Part shown: one piece after another, positions 1 through 11,500 of the stretch
How positions within the stretch are numbered: position 1 is the stretch's first letter
How the letters are laid out: the number at the start of each line of letters is the position of its first letter
Assembly (NCBI GenBank): GCA_029582265.1
Contig: CM055820.1
Coordinates: 20,184,212 to 20,248,211 of the forward strand
Length of the DNA: 64,000 nucleotides
Direction: 5' to 3'
Origin: Zoroaster sp. YZ-2022
Taxonomy: Eukaryota > Echinodermata > Asteroidea > Forcipulatida > Zoroasteridae
Translations under genes and position numbers: made by a program
Notes under the pieces: generated by a model
Databases searched by the model: none
The model's input: only the letters and a program-made list of their open reading frames with translations
What the model was told of the DNA's origin: nothing

Positions 1-967
1 AGTGAAATAGCGTAATTTCATTTTTAACATCAGTCATTTGCTTTGCCTTGCACATTCGCATAAAGGATAGAAACTGGCCTTGAAATTTGTTGAACATCTG
101 TTGATCTGGTAAATGTCATCTATTGTTCAAAATTATTTTTCATATATATTCATATTTAAAAGATTACTGTTGTCAGTGTGAAAAGTGAAAAGCAGTATTA
201 ATTGTATACTTTTTGGATGGACAACTTGAGAAACGCATGCATTAACCATGCAAATAAACAAACTAAAAATTATAAATGTTTGTTACAACAAACACTAGGT
301 GTTTCATCACCGTGTTCGGGTATCGCTGGAAATAAAGGTTACCAAAGGTCAAATACGTATAAAACACATTATTTTAGTTCTTATTCAAAATTCCCTGTCA
401 ACTTCTGGGTTTTAAAACCTGCCGGTAGAGGGCGCTGTCAGCCGAGATGAAAAGGCCTGACCTCCGATCACCGAGTATACAAATTGCATTTGGTATACTG
501 AGAATTTTTTTCAATTTCAAGTCAAGGTCACATTAAGTCTTTGCAGAAAATGTCACATGTTTTCGATGATCTTGACAAAATAAAGTCTGACATTCTCCTG
601 AGAACAATCAGAGAATACTGATGGAAAGTCAAGTTTCTGAAGTAAGAAATTTATAAAATAAAAAAGGATCAATACTTAAGATTAGTGAAAAAAAGATGAC
701 TTTATTGGACATCTGGATTCACTCACGAAATAAACAATGGTGTCACTTTATTTTCTAAAAATAAACTCAATGACACCCTTCATTGACTTTTCATTAACAT
801 TTTATTGACCTGAAAACAAATATTGACCAATCAAAACGTCTGTTATAAAGAGTTTTGTAGAGCACCCAATTGCCATTCAGAGAGAATTTACACGACTCGA
901 CACAATGACAACAAAACAGCTTGTGACGTCACGGATCACTTCGTTCCTACTACAAGCCCACACACAG
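1..967. other. No gene recognised
   Basis: AT-rich sequence with only short ORFs and no recognisable domain. No repeat family seen elsewhere in the window was identified here with certainty. Confidence 0.5.
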
Positions 968-1323
968 TAATAATAATAATAATAATAATGTGTGGACTTA
1001 TATAGCGCACGTATCCACCAACTGAGTGGTGCTCAAGGCGCATTATATTATTACCCCTGCTCATAAGGCTCATAAATCATTCCTGAAACCATCTCAGCTC
1101 CCTGGGGAGTATACAGCTCAATTGCTGCCATTACAGCACATATAGGGCTAATCAACCAACTCTGCCCTCACAGGTACCCATTTAACCCCTGGGTGGAGAG
1201 AAGCAATTATGGTTAAGTGTCTTGCTCAAGGACACAAGTGTCACGGCCGGGATTCGAACCCACATTCTGCTGCTAACACCAGAACTTGAGTCCGGTAAGC
1301 TAGACCGCTCGGCCACGACACTC
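968..1323 (-). mobile_element. tRNA-derived SINE, copy 1
   Basis: Read on the minus strand it starts with a tRNA-like head: an A-box-like TGGCCGAGCGGT, then a B-box-like GGGTTCGAATCC. A conserved body follows, then a tail containing GCGCTATATAA and an (ATT)n run at the + strand left end. The Leu/Ser-type head suggests descent from one of those tRNAs. Copies at 6519-6875, 30272-30676 and 61586-62089 share this layout. Confidence 0.85.
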
Positions 1324-1384
1324 CACAGTGGTGGTTTAATAATATTTAATAATAAATAAATAAAAAACAAAAAGTGTTAGATTA

Positions 1385-3030
1385 TCAAGAGGAGAGAGAT
1401 ATTTAATATATGGTATCACTTAAAAAACATTACTTTTCACAAAATATATTTTTTGACTGTATACGGTACCATGCATAACCAACTTAAAAGTACATTGACC
1501 TCACTATGTGACGCTATATGAGTTGCTATAACAACGAATGATCATATGGCAAATTCTCCTTACCCAATTAGTGGTACCCCTATTGGTAGTCCCTCTCGGA
1601 TAAATTGAGTGGCGTGCTCATAACCGTCTCGAATGTGTACGCTTCCGCGCATCTAATTTATGTTGCAAAGGCAATTTTTGACATCAATTTGTCGGTATTT
1701 TTGGTGAGTATTTACAAATAATACCTTCCATATATAGAGATTAAAAATCTAATTTTATTTTTCTATTCATTTTTATAAAGTGACACGATGAATCTTGAGA
1801 ATATTCTGCAAAAGCAAATGTGCAAATTTAGGAAACGAGTAAATCTTTTGTCGTTTGCGCAGTCGCACTTCGTTCTTTCCTACAATCGAGATAAGCTTAC
1901 CTTAAAATGTTCATTATTTTTAGTCGTTAAATTTCCAAGTTGCAGAACTTAAAACCATTAACATAAACCTAGTTTATAAAGGATGTATACACGTTAGTTT
2001 TATTGAATTTGAGTTAGCTCTTGTGACTGAATTCGGCATTTTATGCAAGGTATATTTTCCAGGCAGACGATATTTTGGTGTGCGCAGTCGCAATGATGTC
2101 TCGGCTTATTCCTTCAGAACATTACATGTCTCTTCAGACTAACTCATTTTTAAATTTAAAAAATCAACATGAATCACTTCCAATCTTTCAGCAAAATGAA
2201 ACTCAAACCCTTCATTGATAGTAAGATGCCAAAAGTATCAACACTTGATGCTTACAAACTGCATGATTGGTAAGATTTTGGTGGGTTGCTTTACAAAAGT
2301 TCATCGGTGATTCGCCACCATTTGCAGACATGCGCGTGAAGTCTATAGGGCTATCACGCAGTCGCAAAAAAAGTTATCAATGTCTTTTTTACGCATGCAC
2401 CAAAAACCTTGAATTTTGTTTTGGGACGATCACGTACCCGGCCCATCTGGTTAGCTGTCTAACCCTATGGTCATGGTGGTTACACCTCACCTGCCATAAA
2501 AAAACAAAAATGACTTAAAATGAAAAAATTACTGGTAGAGAATTGGTCAGACATTTCCATTATTATACTGCCTATTCCTCTTTTTAAGGTTAATTTGTCT
2601 TGGCTGATTTGAAACTTAGAGATTTAAAATAAATCATTTTTTTTTTTTAAATTATAGCCGAACAAAACATTAACCATAAAATTACTTCACAAATACATAT
2701 AGAACTAGGAGAATAATTAGAAATTAAACTCATGACATTGTGTAGTACTTGTTGGATTTGATACGTATAAATGTTCTAACTTCTAACGACGTTAGGCATG
2801 ATCATTGGTATCCCGAGTCGTTTTCATGAAACATCACTTTCATAATTTCCAAGGGAAACATAACAATGCCAAATCATGCCTTGTGCTAACAAGTGTTACT
2901 CGCAAATATCACGGTTCGCCAGTGATTCCACAAACACTATTTCTGTCATAATTACAATGCACACAAAATTTGTCAGCGTTCAATTTACTTCTCGCATTGT
3001 CAGCGAACAACGCAATTTGAACCAAATCAC
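1385..3030. other. No gene recognised; possible upstream region of NRF1
   Basis: Low-repeat sequence upstream of the first recognised NRF1 exon. No ORF here resembles a known protein. Two near matches to the NRF1 recognition element (TGCGCAGTCGCA-like) lie at about 1856 and 2081. A short ORF bounded by plausible splice sites lies at 2192-2269 but has no recognised homology. A 5' non-coding exon or promoter could be here but cannot be placed. Confidence 0.35.
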
Positions 3031-3033
3031 ATG

Positions 3034-4323
3034 AATAATAATAATAATAATAATACAGAAGATTTATAATGCACACATATCCACCAAGAAGTGCTCAGTA
3101 AACAAGAAATCATACAATAGCATAACAATACAATAGCAGATGCAATATAATACTAAACAAAAGAAAAAAAATACGTATGGATACAATGTAGTCCTTATAG
3201 GCAATACACATAAGATGAGTTTTTAAGTTCTTCTTGAAGGAGTCAACAGATTGAGATTCACGAATGTACAGAGATAAATTATTCCAAAGACGTGGAGCCA
3301 CAACTTCAAAAGATCTGTCACCCAAAGAATGTTTTGACTTTTGTTCAGCCAGCAATAATTTTGCACTGGAACGTAACGTGCGAGAGGGGGCATAACATTT
3401 CAACAAGTCAGATATATATAATGGTGCACAATAATTCAAAGATTTGAAAACGATAAGCAATATTTTATAAATAATACGATATGATATTGGCAGCCAATGC
3501 AGATCTTTCAGGATGGGGGTGATATGACATGATTTTTTTTAGAGAGAGTCACAATACATGCAGCAGTGTTTTGAATCTTTTGAAGTCGTCGCAGTTGACC
3601 CTGTGGAAGTCCATAAAGCAGCGAATTTGCCATATCAAGACGAGATGTTATGAAGGAATGAACAATTTGTTCTGTTGCATCATAATTAAGATATTTGCGT
3701 AACTTTCCAATGTTCCTAAGGTGAAATGCTGCGGTGCGAGTAACATTTGAAATAAGAGGTTTAAGTGTCATGTTTGCATCAAAAATAACTCCAAGGTTCC
3801 TTGCTTGAGAAGAAGATTTCACATGAGAGTCACCAATAACAATATTTGGAATAGAAATCTTAGATAGTTGTTGACGAGAACCAAATAGCACAAATTCAGT
3901 TTTATCATCATTGAGTTTTAAGAAATTTTCCTTCATACAAATCCTTGAGGTACTGAGTAATTCAGATGAAAAGGTTCAGAGACGGCATCACATACAAACA
4001 TGTTGAGATCTTTCAGACAAGTATGAGCGACACCATTCCAGTGCATGGCCAATAATTCCTATGTGATGTTTTAAACGTGCAAGTAAAATATCATGGTCAA
4101 CCGTATCGAACGCAGCGTTAAAATCGAGAAGAATTAAGGCAGTTATATGTCCATCACCAAGTGCAGATAAAATGTCGTTGACGCGAAGCAGTGCTGTTTC
4201 TATTCCATGGTGTGCTTTATAGGCAGATTGGAAAGGATCGTATAAATTATTTGCATACATATGATGTGATATTCTACAAGATACAGCTCGTTCTATAGTC
4301 TTCTGTGCATAGAATCTGTTCGT
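3034..4323 (-). pseudogene. Degenerate CR1/L2-like LINE, reverse transcriptase 3' part and 3' tail
   Basis: Minus-strand translations show the reverse-transcriptase core of a CR1-group non-LTR retrotransposon. From 4323 down come the FQSAY motif, the LLDFNAAFDTVDHD block, a VPQG-type motif near 3945, then NFLKLNDDKTEF and the carboxy-terminal RLWNNL block. The ORF is broken by frameshifts. The segment between VPQG and NFLKLN, which should contain the catalytic YADD, is missing, so the copy is dead. It ends at low coordinates in an (ATT)n tail preceded by a TTGGTGGATATGTG motif that the local SINEs share. Nothing suggests host use. Confidence 0.85.
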
Positions 4324-4815
4324 TCGTTTGTATGAAGTCCATCTGCACATCTCGGCTAAACAGGAAGGTCCAAGTTCAGCCAGCTGATGGTGTCTTCATC
4401 CAACTCCAGGAGTCCAGGGACGCCGTGTGGAGATTTGTAGATGGGGCAGGCATCAATGATGTGCTCCATAGTCTAGATCTCTCCACAGACACAGTTGGGC
4501 GATGATTCTGCTCCGATCTTGTGCAGGAATTGTTGCGTACGTCCAACTCCACTTCTGATTCTATTCAGGTTGAAACAGGCCTTTCTAATTCTTGGAAGGT
4601 CACAGCCACTTGGTTTTGAAGAGGGCTCTGTGATGAACTTCTTCAGATTGGTGGTAGATGACTTCCACCGTTCTGACCAGCATTCTGCTATCCAGGTGGG
4701 GAGGCTAGAGGGGGGTTTCTCTAGCGGCAGCTCAGCGGCTTGCATTGTGAAATGTCTTCTAGGAAGACGCTGGTCTTTGAAGGAGGTGGGAGCAGGGACA
4801 AGACAATCTGTGCAT
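4324..4815 (-). pseudogene. Fragment of a second, different LINE (C-terminal Cys/His region)
   Basis: Minus-strand translation gives LNRIRSGVGRTQQFLHKIG, a CxCG motif and then TMEHI..ACP. This is the C-terminal region typical of several non-LTR retrotransposon polyproteins: an RxRTGxG-like block, then CxCG...H...C. A TAG stop interrupts it exactly where the family has a Gln before TMEHI. The reading frame runs straight into the CR1-like fragment at about 4323, which gives a chimeric fossil. The exact clade is not certain. Confidence 0.7.
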
Positions 4816-4831
4816 CAATAGAATCTGTGCA

Positions 4832-5053
4832 TTAAAGGGACAATATCGTCACGATCAACATGGCATGGAATCAAAGTGCTATATTTAGATTAACACAGTG
4901 ACTGAAAATACTACTCTGCATGATAGTCATAATACTGTTGCTGCTGCATAAATGAGCCAGTAATTCTTAGTCACTGTGTTCAACTTAAACTAGGACACCG
5001 ATTTCATACCCTGTTGAAAGTCTGCTCTGATTGTGACGATATTGTCCCTTTAA
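4832..5053 (+). mobile_element. TTAA-MITE family A, copy 1
   Basis: About 222 bp with long inverted ends (AGGGACAATATCGTCACGAT at the left, its complement at the right) and an inner inverted pair around CAGTGACTGAAAAT. TTAA lies at both ends (4832-4835, 5050-5053). There is no ORF. Ten more copies occur in the window. Confidence 0.9.
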
Positions 5054-5461
5054 GCTTCAAATCCAAGTGTCACACATTCTGCAAAAATGCATTTGGAATT
5101 TTGTTGGGGGGGGGGGGGGATATGTCAGAAGTATTCTGCAAAGCTGAAAAAATTAACAGGCCTATAATAGACTTCTACAAAATATTCACAGAATGATATT
5201 AAGTTGTGTGGGGGGGGGGATGCTGAGATAATTTTGTTTAACCTTATTGAAATTTTGTGCAAAAACAAATTGCCAATGATTACATTTTTCTTCCGAGTCT
5301 TTCATGTAGCTGAGGAAATTATGAACATAATAATATTGGCATTTGATTCAAATATATTGATTTATGCAAGATGAAGATAGAAGAAAATCAAAAATTGTTT
5401 TGTTCTTTATTCAGTAGCAACTTGACCCCTGTGACTTTGGTGGTTATTTGACTGAGTAAAG
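5054..5461. other. Upstream flank or intron before the first recognised NRF1 exon
   Basis: Contains two poly-G tracts (about 5105-5119 and 5211-5219) and AT-rich sequence. No coding potential was seen. Confidence 0.4.
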
Positions 5462-5579
5462 ATGATGATGATAGGCGATGATGTCAGCGAGCCGTCTTCA
5501 CCAGAGTCCACCTTTGATGAAAATGATTTGCTGAGCTCTGCCATGCATGATGATGTCACGGCCCAACTTGCAGCAGCTG
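5462..5579 (+). CDS. NRF1: NRF1 coding exon 1 (residues 1-39 plus first base of 40)
   Basis: Begins MMMIGDD and contains EPSSPESTFDENDLLSS and VTAQLAAAG, which align to the acidic N-terminus of vertebrate NRF1. The donor is G|GTATGG. The 5' edge is uncertain: in-frame stops lie upstream, and an AG directly before the ATG could be an acceptor. Confidence 0.85.
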
Positions 5580-8500
5580 GTATGGTGAAATTTGTGAAGA
5601 ATGGTCTATGTATTATACTTTTCTTATCCAATCTGATTTTGTTTTGTCAGCAATTTTCTGGTCAGAATAATTTTCTGTTTCTATTCAGCGTAAATATGGG
5701 AGGAAGACATGCTAGGAACTGAACATTAAATTGTTTAAAACATGGCCTTGTATGCATCTCTCAACAAAAAATTACCAAAACAAATAAGGTCAATGGCTAT
5801 TTTTGTAAGGGCAAAGAATATAGAAATATACAGAATTGGTAATTCCTAAAGAGTGAAATTGTTAAATTGTAACCTGAAACTAGAAATTATTTGTCTGAAA
5901 TGTTGTCATTTAAAAGAGATATGTGAAATAACTTATGTTCAAATTTAGGAAAAAGAGTACTCTCTATTTCTGATTGCATTTCACAATTTTTTTCAACCTC
6001 TACTGAAGCGTTCAGCGTACTCGTAAAGCAGTTTTGTCAACATTACCAATGCAGTACCTTCCATTTAACACGCATGTAAGGTATTTACAGGCGTATCAAA
6101 TATGGAAATGGTATAAACCTGCTGGGTTGTTGGGAATACCAGGAATAAAATGTGTGACTGCCCACCACTCTTCGGAGAGGTTGTAGTTTGGAGGTTGCAT
6201 GTTCAACATGGTCACATTTTACGTCAGCGTCAACTGATCTTGAAATCTGTTGGTCTCTGTAGGTCCCATCGGAGTTGCAGCAGCTGCGGCCATTGCTACG
6301 GGAAAGAAGAGGAAGCGCCCCCACTCTTTTGAAACGAACCCATCAATACGCAAACGGCAACAGACAAGGCTGTTGAGGTAAATATAAACCCTATGACTCC
6401 ACTGACGCCCCAAAAAAACCCATCCAATGAAATTGAGGGATTCAGTATGATTTAACATTCTAAGCTGGTTAAATATAGCAAACAAATGAGTACTTAAAGG
6501 TACAATATCGTCATGATGGTGTCATGGGGTGTCGTGGCCGAGCGGTCTAGCTTACCGGATTCAAGTTCTGGTGTTAGCAACAGAATGTGGGTTCGAATCA
6601 CGGCCATGACACTTGTGTCCTTGAGCAAGACACTTAATCATAATTGCTTCTCTCCACCCAGGGGTTAAATGGGTACCTGTGAAGGCAGAGTTGGTTTGCT
6701 CTATATGCGCTAGAAATGGCAGCAATTGAGCTGTATACTCCCCAGGGAGCTGAGATGGTTTCAGGAATGATTTATAAGCCTTATGAGCAGGGATAATAAT
6801 ATAATGCGCCTTGAGCACCACTTAGTTGGTGGATACGTGCGCTATATAAATCCACACATTATTATTATTATTATTATGATGAACATGGCATGGAATCGGA
6901 GCGCTACTTAATCGGATTAACTCATCAGTGGCTGAAAAATAATACCCCACATGATAAGGTCATATTACCGTTGCTGCTGCATAAATCAGCCAGTCATTTT
7001 CAGTCACCGTGTTCATCTTAAACTAGGACACCGATTCCATGCCCTGTTGAAAGTCGGCTCTGATCGTGACGATGTTGTCCCTTTAACACTCTTGGAGCAA
7101 TTGTCAACTAAGTTGTTACCTTGTCAAATGAAGTCAACTGGCTTGTCTTGACTGCTGGAGAAACTCTGTCCTTGAGACAAATATTTACGTTATGGGTTTT
7201 GTCCATCGTTTAAAAACAACTGTTTTATGCTAGGCATGACCTTCAAGTATTAGTTTACTTTTGTCAAGCTGACTTGCCAGAGATTTAATTTGATTTATTT
7301 TGAATTCCAAGTGCTTATAGGGAGTGTACTACTTTGGTAATTACCCAATTACAGAATTACTGAATTATAATCTAGAAACTTACTTGATGTGAAGTTGGTG
7401 ATATGATGGTACCAAACATGAGAAATTATTCCGTCTTGAGATGCTGTTATTGTTAAGGAAACTTGAAATGTTTTCTAGATTTGAAATGAATCACTGCAGT
7501 GATACATTTTTCCCCATTCTAAGAATGCATTCAAACAATCTGAATGCATTTTTGTATTTTTTCCCGCTCATTTTTGCTATTTAAAAATGTTTTCCCCCAT
7601 TTTTTTTCATTAATCACACAATGAAATAAGCTGAATCTTTCACGGATGGTTTCTGTGCATGTCGATTTTTATAAAGTATAGATGCGTTTACAGACATTTT
7701 ACCAAAACCTAAAGAGGTCTGATCCTTCTAAGAATGTTATTATTATTTTCTTCATTAAATTAGAATTTGTTATTGAATTTCTATGCTACAGAAAGTTACG
7801 AGCTACAATTGACGAGTACACCACCAGAGTCGGCCAACAAGCTGTCATGATATGCTGCACACCGGGGAAACAGGAAACCAATTTTAAAGTGTTTGGCGCC
7901 TCTCCTCTTGATCACGTGGTTAGTATGGTACCCTGACTGTTTTGTCAATCCCCTTCATGTTAACTTTCGTAGTAGTAACAGACCAAGCTAACATTCAGAG
8001 TGTCCAAATTAACGTAGGTTACCAGATACCAATGATTTACCTTCGCTTTAAAAACAGTTTTTGCCCCTTTAACCCTCCTACTTCAGCTGCACTTTAGTGG
8101 CAAGTAGCTATAGTGGTCAAAATCAGTCAACTGACTGTTTTGACTGTTGATCCACATGTGCACATGCACAGGCATTTTTGACTAATTTTGACTCTTTTTT
8201 AACTCTGAACAATACAAGACAATGCTTTTAGCAGTCATAAACAGAAGACTCATTTTGACCTGTAAATGTACTTACTACACGTAAGGTTTGACAGTGTTCG
8301 ACTTTTTAAGTGCACTAGTTATACCTTGGCAAGTAGATCAACATTTGGACTGATTTAGACCCTTGCAGTCATAGGAAGGTTAATAAGCATATATTGTTTT
8401 GTTTGAATGTTGAGTTGCTCGGTGCAGATGATGACTTACCTAGATGTACTCATCCGAGATAATAGCAATGGGGACATAATATAAAGCTGATGCACCCAAG

Positions 8501-11500
8501 GAACTTGCTATTCATTATAATCACACAAACCACAAGGGAAACTGACTGAAGTATGAATTACTCGAGTTGGATACATGTGATCCTTTACAACAATTTTGCC
8601 CTTAGAACAAGATAGCACATTTAATGTGAAATGGTCTATTGTTTTGTTTTAGGTTTGGAGTTGATCTCAATTTTACTTCATTTACTTCTGAATTATAATG
8701 GGGGTGGCTACTGTCCAGTAAATTAGCCCACAAAAAGTAGATGAAAAATTTGACGTAAGTTTCGCATTAACCATGCCCCTTTCCAAAAATATTACGAGCT
8801 TGGTCTTGGTTTATGTTAATTTGATATGTAGAGTAATTCCAGTGATTTTCAAGTAATTAAGTCACTTTTTACTTGATGTATATCACCAGGTTCGGAGCTG
8901 CAAAAGCGTTGTGATGAGCGAACTGGACAACGCCCTAGCCCAGCAAACTCCCCCGACGCAGGCCGACAACGCCAACCTGTACGATCTCCCTCCATTGGTT
9001 TTGGACGGCATCCCGACCCCCGTCAACAAGATGACGCAGGCCCAGCTCCGGGCGTTCATCCCATTGATGCTAAAATACTCCACGGGTCGAGGCAAGCCCG
9101 GCTGGGGGAAGGAAAGCTGCCGGCCGGTCTGGTGGCCGTCGGATCTACCGTGGGCAAATGTGCGCAGTGACGTACGCTCAGACGAAGAAAAGAAAAAGGT
9201 AATGTCTGCATCTGCTATGCCACCAGTGATGCAAACATAATTTGCGTGGGACAGAGATTCTCAACATAATTTTGATTTCTTGTCTTGGTTATTCTGTGAA
9301 AAGGAATTTTTTTTTAACTTGCCTATAAAATTCTCGTGTGGCTGTTAACGCGCAGGATGTAAATCATACCAAAGTCTTAAGATTGCATATTGAAGTATTC
9401 AGAGCTAAAGAACACAATGCTTTTTCAGATTACCTTTAAAAAAAATCTGTTTGTAAATGCTTTTATAGAGGTTGACAGTTGGGATCCACGTTTCCTACAA
9501 TAAGTTGGGTGCAAATGATGTATTTTATCAATAGATCCTTCTGACATGTACTCAATTGAAATAATGGAGAGAGTTATGTTATACTGATGCGCCAACTTGT
9601 ATACTTAAATCGTATGAAGATTTGTAGATAATTTCACCAAAAAACGTTTAAAGAAATCCCTGGAATACATGAAGCCAACAACCTCTTTATTCTAAATTCT
9701 TGAAAACCTCCGAAGCCCCAGATACAGTATTATGTATACACAGTGCAGGCATGATATTTTTCCTACTTTTGTAGGAAATCCTACCTATTGATTTTGAAAA
9801 TCCTACCATGAAACTGGGTTCCGACTAACTTCAGACCTGAGGACGATCAGAGCATACTGATCGAAACGTCGAGTTGTACCCCCAGTTCTTTTCAGAACTA
9901 ATTACTACTCAATTGAGATTCCACATGGTGTCACCGCAATTAGTCTTACTTATCATCCTCACCATGCAAAGCTACAAGTTTTACCTAACTTCAGACCATG
10001 GAAACTTTTCTTGTGTATCATTTCATTGTAAAAACTAAGATTAAAAAAACAGTGTCCTTGCTATACATGGCTATAGAGGTAAACCGCAATAGGCTAGTAT
10101 TTATGCCTAATGATAATAGCAAACATTTTTCCTACCTTTTCATTTGCTCACAATATCATCCCTGACAGTGTTTCAATTGAATGTACACATATACATCATT
10201 TGAGTGTGCCCACAGCATGCAGACACTGCAGCCAATAACTGAACATTATTGTGCATGGGAGACAGAAGGGGGGGGGGGGTTCCTAGAAAATGTTGACCTT
10301 ACTATAGCTTAATACAATCAGGATTGTTTAACTCATCCGTAGGTGTCATGGACACATGCCCTGCGGACAATCGTCAAAAACTGCTATAAACACCACGGAC
10401 GGGAGGACCTCCTCCCCGAGTTCTCAGACGAAAAAGACGTCAAAGATCTGATGCAACACCAGCGCACACAGACCACTATCATCCCATCCCATGCCGTCGT
10501 ACAGACCATCAATAATCCAGATGGCACGGTATCGCTCATACAAGTGGACACGGGGAACACGGTGGCAACATTGACTGACATCAATGTAAGTCTACACCAG
10601 TGTTGTAGCTGAGACCAAGACCAAGCCATAAAATATTAACAGCAGGCCTCCCAGCGAAACCTATAAAACTTTTAAAACCTATAAAAACCTATATTTCAAA
10701 ATGGGAACCTTTATCTCCCCCTAAAACCTATATTAACCTATAAAAACATGTATTTTTAATCTCCTGCAATACATTTCAACTTCCTCATAAAATCCTCATG
10801 GCTTTGAAGAAAAAATTACTTCCTAAGTATAAAGAGATGAAGCCAAAACAGTAGCCAAACTGTAACATGTGTACCGCTCTTAGATTTTCTGCCGGACAGG
10901 GTATTGGGTAATGTACTTTGTTGCAAAAAGTACTCAGAAGGTAGGCAATTTATCAAAAATCTTGTTACTTAACACTGCATAATCACAGGAAATAACCTAT
11001 AAAAGCATATATTTTGGCATGTGGTAAACCTATAATGACCTATATTTTGCTTAAAAACCCTATTTAAAAAACCTATATTTGGTAGATTAGGCACTGTTTT
11101 CTGTATTCAGAGTGAAAATATGACCAAGCAGTACTTTTAACTTGGTGCAAATGATGTATTTTATTAATAGATCCTTCTGACATGTACTCAACTTAAATAA
11201 TGGAGAGACTTGTGTTATGCTGATGCACCATTTAATCACAATAATACATTTGTAAACAAAGATTCTGTTGAAGGATTTGTACACCATTGGTAAATGGTTT
11301 GTAAATACATCCTTAACCCTAACTCCCTAGGTATTCTGGCTAGGAACCTTCCATAACCCTAACCCCCTATAGGTATTCTGGCTAGGAACCTTCCATAACC
11401 CTAACCCCCTATAGGTATTCTGGCTAGGAACCTTCCTTAACCCTAACCCCCTAGGTATTCTGGCTAGGAACCTTTCTGAATCCTCCAAAATCCATCAGTG

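Noticed and set aside
6531..6605. Functional tRNA-Leu/Ser gene
   Set aside because: A- and B-box motifs are present, but the sequence is repeated at several loci with SINE bodies and (ATT)n tails.
11313..11460. Interstitial telomere
   Set aside because: The CCCTAAC words occur only at element ends and once per 46-49 bp unit, not as a telomeric array.
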